Assembly: GCF_004023625.1 (NCBI RefSeq)
Contig: NZ_ML137709.1
Coordinates: forward strand, 56,991 to 120,990
Direction of reading: 5' to 3'
DNA from: Streptomyces cavernae
GTDB lineage: Bacteria; Actinomycetota; Actinomycetes; Streptomycetales; Streptomycetaceae
Length of the DNA: 64,000 nucleotides
This document shows, one piece after another, positions 52,985 to 62,823 of the stretch. A program made the position numbers and the translations under genes. Each line of letters begins with the position of its first letter. Position 1 is the stretch's first letter. A model generated the notes under the pieces. The model ran no database searches, was not told where the DNA came from, and saw nothing but the letters and a program-made list of their open reading frames with translations.

Positions 52985-54433
52985 TCACTGGTGCTTGTAG
53001 TGCTTGATGCTGGAGTCCTTGGCGGCCGTGTCGGCGAAGCCCTGGATCTTCTTGATGGCCTCCGCCGGAGTGAGCCGGCCGGCCATCATCTCGCCGAGTC
53101 CGGACACACCCACCTGCTCCTTGTTGAGCTGTACGTACCAGTCCTGCAGCCGCGGGTTCAGCACATTGTCACCGGCCTTGTCCAGCGCCGCCACACCGGA
53201 CTTCAGACCGGGCGTCAGCTCGATCCCGTCGGTACCGCCGTTGAACGCGGTCAGCGACTTGACCTTGCTGGTGAAGTTCTTCGAGGAGGCCTCGCTGAGC
53301 ATGATGCGCAACTGCTCCATTCCGCCGGACGGGTTCTTCGCCTTGGCCGGGACGATGAAGGGCTCACCGCCGGAGGCCCAGATCGCGCCGAAGGGCAGCT
53401 TGTCGGAGGAGTCGAGACCGGTGGGCCCGGAGACCGCGAGGTCGAAGTCGGCCGGAATCACATTGGCGGACTCGTTCTCCACCCATGAGCCGTTCGGGAT
53501 GAACAGCGCCTTGCCCTTGGCCCAGGCGGTCTGCGACTGGATGTGGTCCAGTCCGGGGGTGCCCCGGAGGATGTAGCCCTTCTTGTAGAGCTCGTAGTAG
53601 GCCTCGAAGCAGGCCTTGACCGCCGGATGCTTCCACGCGTTGGGCTCAAGGTTGTCGATGGCGTCCAGGACCTCCCGGCCGCCGACCTTGCCGATCATCG
53701 GGAAGAGCGAGAAGGGGAGGTAGTACGGGTACTTGCCCGCGTACGTCCAGCCCGCCATACCCTTCTTCTTGGCCTTCTCGCACACGGCCAGCATCTGGTC
53801 CCAGGTCTCCGGGTACTGCTCGTCGAGCGAGTCCAGGGCCTTCTGCGAGTACCAGACGCCGTAGACCGTGTAGGCGTAGTACATGATCCACACCGGGTCG
53901 CCGTCGAACTGGCCCATCTCGACGATGCCGGGACGCAGCGTGTCGCGGACCTTCTTCGCGGGGTCGTCGTACGAGGGCGCGTCCAGCAGCGGGGTCAGGT
54001 CGGCGAGCTGCTTCTTGCCGACCAGGACGCCCATGTCCATCTGCTCGGCGCCGGAGTTGTCGATGAGGTCCGGCGGGGTGCCCTGGTTGAAGCGCGGCTG
54101 GAGGGTGGTCTGGATCTTCTGGGTGGCGGAGAACTTGACGGAGGCCTTCGGGAACTTCTGCTCGTAGACCTTGACCGCGTCCTCGGCGTACTCCTTGCCG
54201 AAGCCGCCGTCGAAGAGCACGAACTCCATCTGCGCCGTATCGTTGACCCCGAGCGGGTTCGCCTTGGTCTTCTTGCCGGACTCCGCCTTGTCCTCGGAGT
54301 CGCCGCCGCTGCTCGCACACGCAGACAGGAAGCCGACCGCCGGCACGGAGACCAGCCCGAGCGCGGCGGACCGCAGAATCAGATCGCGGCGGCCGACGCT
54401 CTCACGGCCGTTGTGAGCGGAAGTGGATCCCAT
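52985..54433 (-). CDS. ngcE: N-acetylglucosamine/diacetylchitobiose-binding lipoprotein NgcE
   Basis: A 482-residue extracellular solute-binding lipoprotein. The signal has twin arginines (GRRDLILRS) and a lipobox FLSAC near residue 40, so it is probably a Tat-exported lipoprotein. The mature type II binding domain includes WIMYYAYTVYGVWYSQKALDSL and PYYLPFSLFPMIGKVGG. In S. coelicolor the homologue binds chitobiose with lower affinity than DasA. The start is the ATG at 54433 (MGSTSAHNGR) following AGGCGAGGAC. A DasR-like site lies upstream. Confidence 0.9.
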   Translation of the reverse strand: MGSTSAHNGRESVGRRDLILRSAALGLVSVPAVGFLSACASSGGDSEDKAESGKKTKANPLGVNDTAQMEFVLFDGGFGKEYAEDAVKVYEQKFPKASVKFSATQKIQTTLQPRFNQGTPPDLIDNSGAEQMDMGVLVGKKQLADLTPLLDAPSYDDPAKKVRDTLRPGIVEMGQFDGDPVWIMYYAYTVYGVWYSQKALDSLDEQYPETWDQMLAVCEKAKKKGMAGWTYAGKYPYYLPFSLFPMIGKVGGREVLDAIDNLEPNAWKHPAVKACFEAYYELYKKGYILRGTPGLDHIQSQTAWAKGKALFIPNGSWVENESANVIPADFDLAVSGPTGLDSSDKLPFGAIWASGGEPFIVPAKAKNPSGGMEQLRIMLSEASSKNFTSKVKSLTAFNGGTDGIELTPGLKSGVAALDKAGDNVLNPRLQDWYVQLNKEQVGVSGLGEMMAGRLTPAEAIKKIQGFADTAAKDSSIKHYKHQ

Positions 54434-55000
54434 GCTCAAGTCCTCGCCTCCAGGACTCAGGCGGTGAACCGGAGCCACCCGGCACCGCGGTGTCGTGGTA
54501 CTGCATTACCCCGGGCAGATCCCGGACCTCCGGAAGAGAAACGCAGGTCACGCCGTGTGCCCTGCGCTTCGATCGGAGGGATCTTGCTGGAGCTGGGTCG
54601 TGCTCGATGTTGAACCGGAAACAGGGAAAGTCGCGGCATTTGGCGCCTGCGACACGGCGTCCGAACGCATCCCCCCACAACCGTGGTACCTGCCCTACGG
54701 CCATCACGTGGCACCGCTGACGCCGACAGGTATAGTCCACTTCCCGGCGGCGGAGCAAGATCGAACCCGCGGTTGGCCGTCCTTCTTTCCCTAAGTGAGA
54801 CCTCTCGGAAATGTGAGCCGCCCGTGACATGCATACACGGATGCGTACCCACCGTCATCAGCAGTCCAAGCAGTCCGACAATCGCCTTTCATCCCCGGCG
54901 TCACGGCCAACACCCTTGACACAGAGTTCACTTGACTCCCTACTGGACCTTGCGCAGCCAAGCTGACAACGTTGTCCAAGCGCAGGGAGGGTGCTCGCGC
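54434..55000. promoter_or_regulatory. Divergent regulatory region, ngcE/GH92, 567 bp
   Basis: This contains the putative dre at 54726-54741 and, toward the mannosidase, TTGACA at 54916-54921 followed after about 19 bases by TACTGG as a weak promoter candidate. The ribosome site GGGAGG precedes the GH92 ATG by about 11 bases. No gene is supported. Confidence 0.5.
54726..54741. promoter_or_regulatory. Putative DasR-responsive element (dre)
   Basis: ACAGGTATAGTCCACT matches the dre consensus ACTGGTCTAGACCACT at 13 of 16 positions. It lies about 290 bases upstream of ngcE and 260 upstream of the GH92 gene. DasR is the GlcNAc-sensing GntR repressor of chitin uptake, so an ngcE site makes functional sense. 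Confidence 0.5.
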
Positions 55001-58000
55001 ATGCAGCACGGGAACAGGCACAGACAGAGCGGGGCGGTCATCTCGGTGGCCGCCTTCGCTCTTCTGGTGGGCTCACAGGGGGCCGCCGTCGCCCGTCCGG
55101 CTCAAGCCGTGGCGGCCGATCGAGAGTTCGTTTCCTCGTTCGAGGCAGGGGATCCGGCGCCCGACTGGCTCAACACCGTGGACATGGCGCCGGACGGCTC
55201 CAAACGGACCTCCGGCGTCGACGGCGGCTTCACCACCGGCATCCCGGGCAATGTTATCGACCATGTCACGGACATCCGGGCCAGCGGTGAGAACACCGGC
55301 GCGGGCGAGGTGAAGGAGAACCTGCTCGACGGCGAGCCGGGCACCAAGTGGCTGACCTTCGACAAGAGCGGCTGGGTGGAGCTCGAACTGGACGCGCCGG
55401 TCACCGTGGTCACCTACGCGCTGACGTCGGCCAACGACCACGCCGAGCGGAACCCGAGGGACTGGACGCTGCAGGGCTCCACGGACGGCAAGGAATGGAA
55501 GACCCTCGACACCCGTTCGGGGGAATCCTTCAGCGAGCCTTTTCAGACGAAGACCTACGACATCGCCAATGACCAGGAGTACCGGCACTTCCGTCTGGAG
55601 ATCACCAAGAACCAGAGCGGTGACATCGTGCAGCTCGCCGATGTGCAGTTGTCCACTGGTGCCGTGGAGGAACCGGCGCCCAAGGACATGCTGTCCCTCG
55701 TCGACCGCGGCCCGACCGGCTCCCCGACGGCCAAGGCGGGGGCGGGCTTCACCGGGAAGCGGGCGCTGCGCTACCTGGGCACCCACAAGACGGACGGCAG
55801 GGCGTACTCGTACAACAAGGTCTTCGACGTGAACGTACGCGTCGAGCGGGACACCACGCTGTCGTATCGGGTCTATCCGGCGATGGCGAGCAAGGACCTC
55901 GACTACGACGCCACCAACGTGTCGATGGACCTGGCCTTCACGGACGGCACCCATCTGAGCGACCTGAAGGCCGTCGACCAGCATGGATTCCGGCTGTCGC
56001 CGCAGGGCCAGGGCGCTGCCAAGGTGCTCTACGTCAACCAGTGGAACAACGTCGTCTCACGGATCGGCTCGGTCGCGGCCGGCAAGACCGTGGACCGGAT
56101 ACTGGTGGCGTACGACTCGCCGAAGGGGCCCGCGAAGTTCCGGGGCTGGGTCGACGACGTGTCGCTGAAGGTGCAGGCACCGGAAAAGCCCAAGGCGCAC
56201 CTCTCCGACTACGCGCTGACCACCCGGGGCACCAACTCCACCGGTGGTTTCTCCAGGGGCAACAACTTCCCGGCGACGGCCGTGCCGCACGGCTTCAACT
56301 TCTGGACCCCGGTCACCGACGCGGAGTCGCTGAGCTGGCTCTACGACTACGCGCGCGCCAACAACGCGGACAACCTGCCGACCGTCCAGGCGTTCAGCGC
56401 CAGCCATGAACCCAGTCCCTGGATGGGCGACCGGCAGACCTTCCAGGTGATGCCGTCGGCCGCGACGGGCACCCCGGAGCTGGGCCGCACCCAGCGGGCG
56501 CTGGCCTTCCGGCACGAGAACGAGACCGCCCGGCCGTACTACTACGGGGTGCGCTTCGAGAACGGGCTGAAGGCGGAGATGACGCCGACGGACCACGCGG
56601 CGATGCTCCGCTTCACCTACCCCGGTGACGACACCAGCGTCATCTTCGACAACGTCAACGACCAGGCGGGACTGACGCTCGACAAGGAGAACGGCGTCGT
56701 CACCGGCTACTCGGACGTCAAGTCCGGCAAATCGACCGGGGCGACGCGGCTGTTCGTCTACGGGGTCTTCGACGCGCCGGTCGTGGCGGGCGACTCCGCC
56801 AAGGAGAAGGGATACCTGCGCTTCGACGCGGGCAGGGACCGCACGGTCACCCTGCGCCTGGCCACCTCCCTGATCAGCGTCGACCAGGCCAAGGACAACC
56901 TGCGCCAGGAGATCCCCGAGGGGACGTCCTTCACTACGGTGCGGGACCGGGCGCAGAAGCAGTGGGACCGGCTGCTGGGGAAGGTACGCGTCGAGGGCGC
57001 CACCCCCGATCAGCTCACGACCCTCTACTCCGGCCTGTACCGGCTGTACCTGTACCCCAACTCGGGCTTCGAGAAGGTGGGTTCGACGTACAAGTACGCA
57101 TCGCCCTTCTCCCCCATGCCCGGTCAGGACACCCCGACGCACACCGGCGCGAAGATCGTGGACGGCAAGGTGTACGTCAACAACGGCTTCTGGGACACCT
57201 ATCGGACCACCTGGCCGGCCTACTCGCTCCTGACACCCTCTCAGGCGGGTGAAATGGTCGACGGGTTCGTCCAGCAGTACAAGGACGGTGGCTGGACCTC
57301 GCGCTGGTCCTCCCCCGGCTACGCGGACCTGATGACCGGCACCTCATCGGACGTGGCGTTCGCGGACGCCTACGTCAAGGGCGTCGACTTCGACGCGAAG
57401 TCGGCGTACGACGCCGCCGTGAAGAACGCGACCGTGGTGCCGCCGTCCTCGGGCGTCGGCCGCAAGGGCATGGGGACCTCGCCATTCCTGGGCTACACGA
57501 GCACGGACACCCATGAGGGCCTGTCGTGGGCGCTCGAAGGCTTCCTCAACGACTACGGCATCGCGAAGATGGGCCAGGCGCTGTACAAGAAGACCGGAGA
57601 CAAGCGCTACAAGGAGGAGTCCGAGTACTTCCTCGACCGCGCCCAGGACTACGTCAACCTCTTCGACTCCAAGGCGGGCTTCTTCCAGGGCCGGGACGGC
57701 AAGGGCGACTGGCGGGTGGAGTCGTCCGAGTACGACCCGCGCGTCTGGGGTTACGACTACACCGAGACCAACGGCTGGGGTTACGCCTTCACCGCGCCCC
57801 AGGACTCCCGGGGCCTCGCCAACCTCTACGGCGGCCGGAAGAAACTCGCCGACAAGCTGGACGAGTACTTCGCCACACCGGAGACCGCCTCGCCCGAGTT
57901 CGTCGGCCACTACGGCGGCATCATCCACGAGATGACCGAGGCCCGGGACGTACGGATGGGCATGTACGGGCACTCCAACCAGGTCGCCCATCACGCCACC

Positions 58001-58798
58001 TACATGTACGACGCGGCCGGACAGCCCTGGAAGACGCAGGAGAAGGTCCGCGAGGTGCTCTCCCGCCTCTACACCGGCAGCGAGATCGGCCAGGGCTACC
58101 ACGGCGACGAGGACAACGGCGAGCAGTCCGCCTGGTACCTCTTCTCCGCGCTCGGGTTCTACCCGCTGGTGATGGGCAGCGGCGAATACGCCATCGGTTC
58201 CCCGCTGTTCACCAAGGCGACCGTGCAGATGGAGAACGGCCGCAAGCTGGTCATCGAGGCGCCGAAGAACAGCGCGAAGAACGTGTACGTCCAGGGGCTC
58301 AGGGTCAACGGCCGTACGTGGAAGTCGACTTCGTTGCCGCACTCGGAGATCGCGAAGGGTGGGACGCTGGAATTCGAGATGGGCCCGAAGCCGTCCTCCT
58401 GGGGCACCGGCAAGAATGCCGCGCCGGTGTCGATCACCCAGGACGACGAGGTGCCGACGCCCCGGGCCGACACCATCGAGGGCGAGGGCCCGCTCTTCGA
58501 CAACACATCGTCGACGAAGGGCACGATCACGTCGGTGGACCTGCCGACTGGCAAGGCCGTCAAGGCGGTGCAGTACACCCTGACGTCCGACGACCGCACC
58601 GGGGCTCCGGCGGGCTGGAAGCTCCAGGGTTCCTCGGACGGCACCACCTGGAAGACCCTCGACGAACGCTCCGGTCAAACCTTCGCCTGGGACAAGCAGA
58701 CCCGTCCCTTCTCGGTGAAGGCACCGGGGTCCTATGAGCACTACCGGTTGGTGCTGGACGGGGAAGGGACGTTGGCGGAGGTGGAGTTGCTGGCGTGA
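55001..58798 (+). CDS. Secreted GH92 family alpha-mannosidase with F5/8-type C domains
   Basis: A 1265-residue secreted glycosidase. Signal peptide (AVISVAAFALLVGSQGAAVA), discoidin-like F5/8 type C domain at about 85-220, a beta-sandwich to about 390, GH92 domain about 410-1110, and a second F5/8-like domain at the end. GH92 enzymes are calcium-dependent exo-mannosidases with inverting mechanism. Typical motifs are FTYPGDDTSVIFDN, GLSWALEGFLNDYG, EFVGHYGGIIHEMTEA and SAWYLFSALGFYPL. The usual GNDDxG ahead of the last is GDEDNGE here (about 1035). Divergent from ngcE, followed by a terminator. Confidence 0.9.
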   Translation: MQHGNRHRQSGAVISVAAFALLVGSQGAAVARPAQAVAADREFVSSFEAGDPAPDWLNTVDMAPDGSKRTSGVDGGFTTGIPGNVIDHVTDIRASGENTGAGEVKENLLDGEPGTKWLTFDKSGWVELELDAPVTVVTYALTSANDHAERNPRDWTLQGSTDGKEWKTLDTRSGESFSEPFQTKTYDIANDQEYRHFRLEITKNQSGDIVQLADVQLSTGAVEEPAPKDMLSLVDRGPTGSPTAKAGAGFTGKRALRYLGTHKTDGRAYSYNKVFDVNVRVERDTTLSYRVYPAMASKDLDYDATNVSMDLAFTDGTHLSDLKAVDQHGFRLSPQGQGAAKVLYVNQWNNVVSRIGSVAAGKTVDRILVAYDSPKGPAKFRGWVDDVSLKVQAPEKPKAHLSDYALTTRGTNSTGGFSRGNNFPATAVPHGFNFWTPVTDAESLSWLYDYARANNADNLPTVQAFSASHEPSPWMGDRQTFQVMPSAATGTPELGRTQRALAFRHENETARPYYYGVRFENGLKAEMTPTDHAAMLRFTYPGDDTSVIFDNVNDQAGLTLDKENGVVTGYSDVKSGKSTGATRLFVYGVFDAPVVAGDSAKEKGYLRFDAGRDRTVTLRLATSLISVDQAKDNLRQEIPEGTSFTTVRDRAQKQWDRLLGKVRVEGATPDQLTTLYSGLYRLYLYPNSGFEKVGSTYKYASPFSPMPGQDTPTHTGAKIVDGKVYVNNGFWDTYRTTWPAYSLLTPSQAGEMVDGFVQQYKDGGWTSRWSSPGYADLMTGTSSDVAFADAYVKGVDFDAKSAYDAAVKNATVVPPSSGVGRKGMGTSPFLGYTSTDTHEGLSWALEGFLNDYGIAKMGQALYKKTGDKRYKEESEYFLDRAQDYVNLFDSKAGFFQGRDGKGDWRVESSEYDPRVWGYDYTETNGWGYAFTAPQDSRGLANLYGGRKKLADKLDEYFATPETASPEFVGHYGGIIHEMTEARDVRMGMYGHSNQVAHHATYMYDAAGQPWKTQEKVREVLSRLYTGSEIGQGYHGDEDNGEQSAWYLFSALGFYPLVMGSGEYAIGSPLFTKATVQMENGRKLVIEAPKNSAKNVYVQGLRVNGRTWKSTSLPHSEIAKGGTLEFEMGPKPSSWGTGKNAAPVSITQDDEVPTPRADTIEGEGPLFDNTSSTKGTITSVDLPTGKAVKAVQYTLTSDDRTGAPAGWKLQGSSDGTTWKTLDERSGQTFAWDKQTRPFSVKAPGSYEHYRLVLDGEGTLAEVELLA

Positions 58799-58819
58799 GG
58801 TGAGCGAGCACCCCGAGAG

Positions 58820-58847
58820 CCGCCGCCCCGGGTTGCCGGGGCGGCGG
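58820..58847 (+). terminator. Terminator after the GH92 gene
   Basis: A perfect 12 bp stem (58820-58831 with 58836-58847) with a GTTG loop, followed by TTT. Confidence 0.82.
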
Positions 58848-58974
58848 TTTCGTGACCTGACATCAGCTGCCGCTTGATCGACGCCGGCGCTCCTGCGGTT
58901 CCGCTGCGTGTGCCGGTCCAGGACCGCAGCCACCGGACGCATCCGGCGCCGCGCGCGCCGCACTGCGCCCGGTC

Positions 58975-59949
58975 TCACTCCACGTCCGCGATGCTGATCC
59001 ACGTCTTCCCGGCCCGTTCACCGGCTCCGGCGAAGGCCTGCTGGGCCTGGGTCAGCGGGTATCGCGCCTCGATGACGGCGCCGGGCCGGGACCGGTGGAG
59101 TTCCGCGACGGCTTCGGTGAAGTCCCGCGGGTGGTCGTAGATCATGGACCCCCGGACCACGAGCTGCCGGCGCACCACGTCCTCGACGGTGAGCGGCAGA
59201 GGATCGGAGTTGAGGCCGATCAGCACCACGGTGGCGCCGGGGGCCGCCCGGTCCAGGGCCGGGCCGAGTGCGGGAGCGTGGCCGGAGGTCTCGAAGATCC
59301 GGGTGAAACCGGTGCGGCCGTCGTCGGGCAGCGCGCCCAGCCGCCGAGCACGGGCGGCCCGCGGCGGATGCGGCTCGACGACCAGCGGCCGGGCGCCGAG
59401 ACGGGCCAGGATGAGGCAGACGAGCAGACCCTGGGCCCCGGCGCCCACGACGAGGCAGCGGTCCCTCGCGGTGGTGCCGCTGCGCCGCACCGCGGACCGG
59501 GCCACGGTGTAGGGCTCGGCGCAGGCGAGGTCGGCGCCGGACAGGCCGTCCGGGACGGGGTGGGCGAAACGCGCCGGAACGGCGGCACGCTCGGCGAGGA
59601 CCCCCGGGGCGTTGAGGCCGACGATGGTCCGGTGCGGGCATGCCGAGGTCAGACCGCTGAGGCAGTCGGCGCACTTGAGGCAGGCGTAGTTGGGTTCGAT
59701 CACCACCCGCTGTCCGATCCGGCGGTCCCGCACCGCGGACCCGCAGGCGACGACGCGTCCGAAGCCCTCGTGTCCCATCACCCACGGGGTGGCGGGCGGG
59801 ATCCGGCTGCCGCGGAAGACGGCGAGGTCGCTGCCGCACAGCCCGACGCCGGCCATCTCGACGATGACGTCGTGCGGACCGCAGTCGGGCTCGGGCCAGT
59901 CCCCCACCGTCTCGACACGGGACGTCCCTGTCAGAACAGCTGCTCTCAT
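58975..59949 (-). CDS. Zinc-dependent alcohol dehydrogenase family protein
   Basis: A 324-residue medium-chain dehydrogenase. Catalytic zinc ligands C38 (LCGSD) and H60-E61 (GHEGFG), structural zinc cysteines C90, C93, C96 and C104, and the Rossmann motif VVGAGAQGLLV. It likely oxidises a polyol or hydroxy acid with NAD(P). The chain is slightly shorter than the usual 340-350 residues. The ATG follows GGAGGGT. It probably works with the adjacent symporter and IclR regulator in uptake and catabolism of one substrate; which one is unknown. Confidence 0.88.
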   Translation of the reverse strand: MRAAVLTGTSRVETVGDWPEPDCGPHDVIVEMAGVGLCGSDLAVFRGSRIPPATPWVMGHEGFGRVVACGSAVRDRRIGQRVVIEPNYACLKCADCLSGLTSACPHRTIVGLNAPGVLAERAAVPARFAHPVPDGLSGADLACAEPYTVARSAVRRSGTTARDRCLVVGAGAQGLLVCLILARLGARPLVVEPHPPRAARARRLGALPDDGRTGFTRIFETSGHAPALGPALDRAAPGATVVLIGLNSDPLPLTVEDVVRRQLVVRGSMIYDHPRDFTEAVAELHRSRPGAVIEARYPLTQAQQAFAGAGERAGKTWISIADVE

Positions 59950-60037
59950 CAGACCCTCCTTCGGTCCATTGAGTGGATCTTATGGTCCGCTGTGCGGTTC
60001 AACAAGGGATGAGTGAGGCGTCCCCGGCGAAGAAAAA

Positions 60038-60073
60038 GGCCGCCGCACGTCCTCGGTCGGACGTGCGGCGGCC
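60038..60073 (-). terminator. Rho-independent terminator after the MHS symporter
   Basis: A perfect 15 bp stem (60038-60052 with 60059-60073), 6-base loop, followed on the minus strand by TTTTT. It ends the symporter transcript before the alcohol dehydrogenase gene. Confidence 0.9.
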
Positions 60074-60151
60074 AGGCATTTTCCATCGACCGCTACGACC
60101 CCGGGCCGCCCGTGGGCAGCGATGGGACGGCCGGGGACGGCCACGGACGGC

Positions 60152-61519
60152 TCAGACGGTCGATCGCACGGCTTCGGGCCGTGTCTCGGAGTGCGCCTCG
60201 GTCCGGCCGCCGCCCATGCGCAGGGCGACCACCAGGGAGATCAAGCAGCCGAGCGTGAAGTAGCCCGCGACGAGGTACCAGCCGCCGCCCGCCCACAGCA
60301 CCAGCGAGCTGAGGACGAAGGGGGTGAAGCCGCCACCGACGACGCTGGCGAGCTGGTAGCCGACACCGGCACCGCTGTAGCGGTACTCCGGTCCGAACAT
60401 CTCCGTGAACAGGGACTGCTGCACGGCGACGGCCATGTCGTGGGCGCCGTTCACCAGGAGCACCGCACACACGATGATCAGGACCATCGAGCCGGACTCC
60501 AGGGCCCAGAAGAAGGGGACCGACCCGGCCACACCCAGCACCGCGCCCCATACGTAGACAGACCTGCGGCTGTAGCGGTCCGCGAGGTAGGCGAAGGCCG
60601 GGATGGTGACGATCGCCAGGCCGCCCACGGCGAGGTTGATGTTGAGGAGGTTGTCACGGTTCAGTCCGAACTCGGCCGTGCCGTAGCTGAGGGCGAAGTT
60701 GGTGACCCCGTAGAAGGTGAACAGCTCCACCAGGCGCAGGCCGATGATGGCGAAGAACCCCTTGGGGTTGGAACGGATCGCGGCGATCAGCGGCATGCGC
60801 GGCTTGTCGTCCTTCGCGAGGCCCGCGACCTCGCTGGTGAAGACCTCGGACTCCTCCACCTTGGCCCGGACGACCAGGCCTATGACCACGATGACGGCAC
60901 TGACCAGGAAGGGCACCCTCCAGCCCCAGGAACGGAAGGCCTCGTCCGACAGCGAACCGGACATCACCTTGGTGATCATGGTGGCCAGCAGCAGGCCCAC
61001 CGAGGCACCCACCTGGACACCGCTGCTGTAGAGGGAACGCCACTTCGCGGGCGCGTTCTCCACCGCCATCAGCGCCGCCCCGCCCCACTCGCCGCCGACG
61101 GCGAAGCCCTGGGCGGCACGCAGCACCACCAGCAGGAAGGGCGCCCAGAGTCCGGCCTGGGCGTGGGTGGGCAGCACTCCGATCAGCGTGCTGGCCAGGC
61201 CCATGATCAGCATGGTGAGGACCAGCATCTTCTTGCGGCCCAGCCGGTCGCCGAAGTGCCCGAAGACGATGCCGCCCAGTGGCCGGAAGAGGAAGCCGAC
61301 GCCGAACGTGGCCCACGCGGCCAGGGTCCCGACGGCGGGGCTGACGTCCGGGAAGAACAGTTCGTTGAAGAGCAGACCGGCGACGATTCCGTAGAGGAAG
61401 AAGTCGTACCAGTCCACGACCGCTCCCATGAAGCTCGCGATCGCCGCTCTCCGCGCCGCGCCTGCGCCTGCGGCCCCGGACTTGGCTGCCGGGCTTGGGA
61501 TGCTGTTCAACTCACACAC
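60152..61519 (-). CDS. MFS metabolite:H+ symporter (MHS family)
   Basis: A 455-residue transporter with twelve helices of the ShiA/KgtP/ProP type. Motifs DWYDFFLYGIVAGLLF (first helix), GHFGDRLGRKKML (loop 2-3) and RAAQGFAVGGEWGGAALMAVE are diagnostic. It probably imports an organic acid or zwitterion with protons. The start is a GTG; an internal ATG before GAVVDWYDFF is possible. The partial gene at the window end is a close paralogue. Co-orientation with the dehydrogenase is interrupted by a terminator. Confidence 0.9.
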   Translation of the reverse strand: MCELNSIPSPAAKSGAAGAGAARRAAIASFMGAVVDWYDFFLYGIVAGLLFNELFFPDVSPAVGTLAAWATFGVGFLFRPLGGIVFGHFGDRLGRKKMLVLTMLIMGLASTLIGVLPTHAQAGLWAPFLLVVLRAAQGFAVGGEWGGAALMAVENAPAKWRSLYSSGVQVGASVGLLLATMITKVMSGSLSDEAFRSWGWRVPFLVSAVIVVIGLVVRAKVEESEVFTSEVAGLAKDDKPRMPLIAAIRSNPKGFFAIIGLRLVELFTFYGVTNFALSYGTAEFGLNRDNLLNINLAVGGLAIVTIPAFAYLADRYSRRSVYVWGAVLGVAGSVPFFWALESGSMVLIIVCAVLLVNGAHDMAVAVQQSLFTEMFGPEYRYSGAGVGYQLASVVGGGFTPFVLSSLVLWAGGGWYLVAGYFTLGCLISLVVALRMGGGRTEAHSETRPEAVRSTV

Positions 61520-62013
61520 TCCATTGGATGCTGCGTCTCACCGGCCTGGCCAGAGCAGACCGCGCTCACAGTGCGGCTCGGCCGGGGAAACGGACGACGG
61601 GGACGAAAAGCGGTGAACGGTTGGCCGGGGCGGCTGCCCTCGGGCGGATGCGGCCCGCGATGGACCGGCGGTGTGGCGACGGGACTCCGGGGGTGGGGAG
61701 CCGGCCGTCGGACGGGTTGGGGTCCCCCGCTCGAACGGAGCCGAGAGCCGGGGGAGGGAAGGGTCACGCCGTGGTACAGGCGGTGCCCCTCGACCAGTCA
61801 GGTCCATGTGACGGATCGCATGAACCGAGTAGCGGGAAGATAAGGCCCTCCACAGGCGCCAGGCAAGAGTTACCGCGGGATTTCGTCGGTGCTTCAGGTA
61901 CCGGCGGTCCGCACAACGGACTACCGTCGTATCCGAGCGGGCCACGATCCGGCCCGCCGGGCGGCGTTGTCCTGCGCCGCCCGGACACAGGGTGATCAGC
62001 GGGAGGGCGTCAC
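61520..62013. other. Gene-free 494 bp between symporter and iclR
   Basis: A REP-type hairpin GGTCCCCCGCTCGAAC...GAGAGCCGGGGGAG lies at 61721-61756. The rest is spacer with probable divergent promoters. No gene is supported. Confidence 0.6.
61721..61756. repeat. REP-type palindrome
   Basis: Same family as the hairpins inside the CTAG elements and at 41880: a run of C, a CTCGA-containing stem, then GGGGGAG. Confidence 0.65.
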
Positions 62014-62823
62014 GTGGACAGCGGGGCGACGGGGGCCGATGCGGAGCGCGAGCCGAACGGCACGGGCGTGCGGAGCGTACGGCGCGCCCTGGACATCCTC
62101 AATCTGCTGAGCGAGGAGCGGCCGGCCATCACCTTGCGGGAGATCACCGACGCCACCGGTCTGCCGAAGACCACGGTGCTGCGCCTGGTCCAGACGCTGG
62201 AGGAGAGCGGCCTGCTGTGGTCGGACAACGGCGGGTTCATCGCCGGCCCCGGCCTGTGGCGCTGGGCCTACCTCGCGCGCAGCCAGTGGGAGATCCCGCG
62301 TGAGACGCGCAAGGTCATGCGGGACCTCGCGGACCGGCTGGGCGAGACGGTCAACATCTTCGTCGCCCGCGACCTCCACCGCGTCTGCGTCGCCCACGAG
62401 GACAGCCCGCACCCCTTGCGGCACGTGGTCGACATCGGTGACGAACAGCCGCTGTGGGCCGGCGCGTCCTCGAAGATCCTGCTGCGCGACGCCCCCGACG
62501 CCCTGCTGCGCCGCGTCGCGCTCGCCTCGCCGCACGGCGAGGGGCACGTGGAGCAGCTGCGCACCTCGGCGCAGGAGGCCGCGCGGCGCGGCCACGCGGT
62601 GAGCAACAGCGAGTGGGACGAGGGGCTCACCGCCGTCGCGGTCCCGATCGCCGGGCCCAAAGGCGCCGTCATCGCCTCGCTGTCCGTGAGCGGACCCGAC
62701 CACCGCTTCTCCTACGAGGCGATCGAGCGCTTCGCCGCGGACCTGAAGGAAGCGGCGCGACTGATCTGGGAACAGGGCTTCAACCACCCCCTCGGCCCCG
62801 GGCGCCGCGGCGACAGGGCGTAG
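62014..62823 (+). CDS. IclR family transcriptional regulator
   Basis: A 269-residue regulator: N-terminal winged helix (about 17-75, SVRRALDILNLLSEERPAITLREI) and C-terminal effector-binding IclR domain (about 95-260, VAVPIAGPKGAVIASLSVSGP). IclR proteins control small catabolic operons and respond to the substrate or an intermediate. Flanked by the two MHS symporters and near the alcohol dehydrogenase, it probably governs both. The start is a GTG. DNA targets could not be identified. Confidence 0.9.
   Translation: MDSGATGADAEREPNGTGVRSVRRALDILNLLSEERPAITLREITDATGLPKTTVLRLVQTLEESGLLWSDNGGFIAGPGLWRWAYLARSQWEIPRETRKVMRDLADRLGETVNIFVARDLHRVCVAHEDSPHPLRHVVDIGDEQPLWAGASSKILLRDAPDALLRRVALASPHGEGHVEQLRTSAQEAARRGHAVSNSEWDEGLTAVAVPIAGPKGAVIASLSVSGPDHRFSYEAIERFAADLKEAARLIWEQGFNHPLGPGRRGDRA

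Noticed and set aside
57344..59002. Open frame of 552 codons opposite the GH92 gene
   Set aside because: Shadow of the GH92 gene without any recognisable domain.
59950..60010. IclR operator upstream of the dehydrogenase
   Set aside because: GGTTCAAC and GTTCAACTC motifs occur near both start sites, but no convincing dyad is shared.
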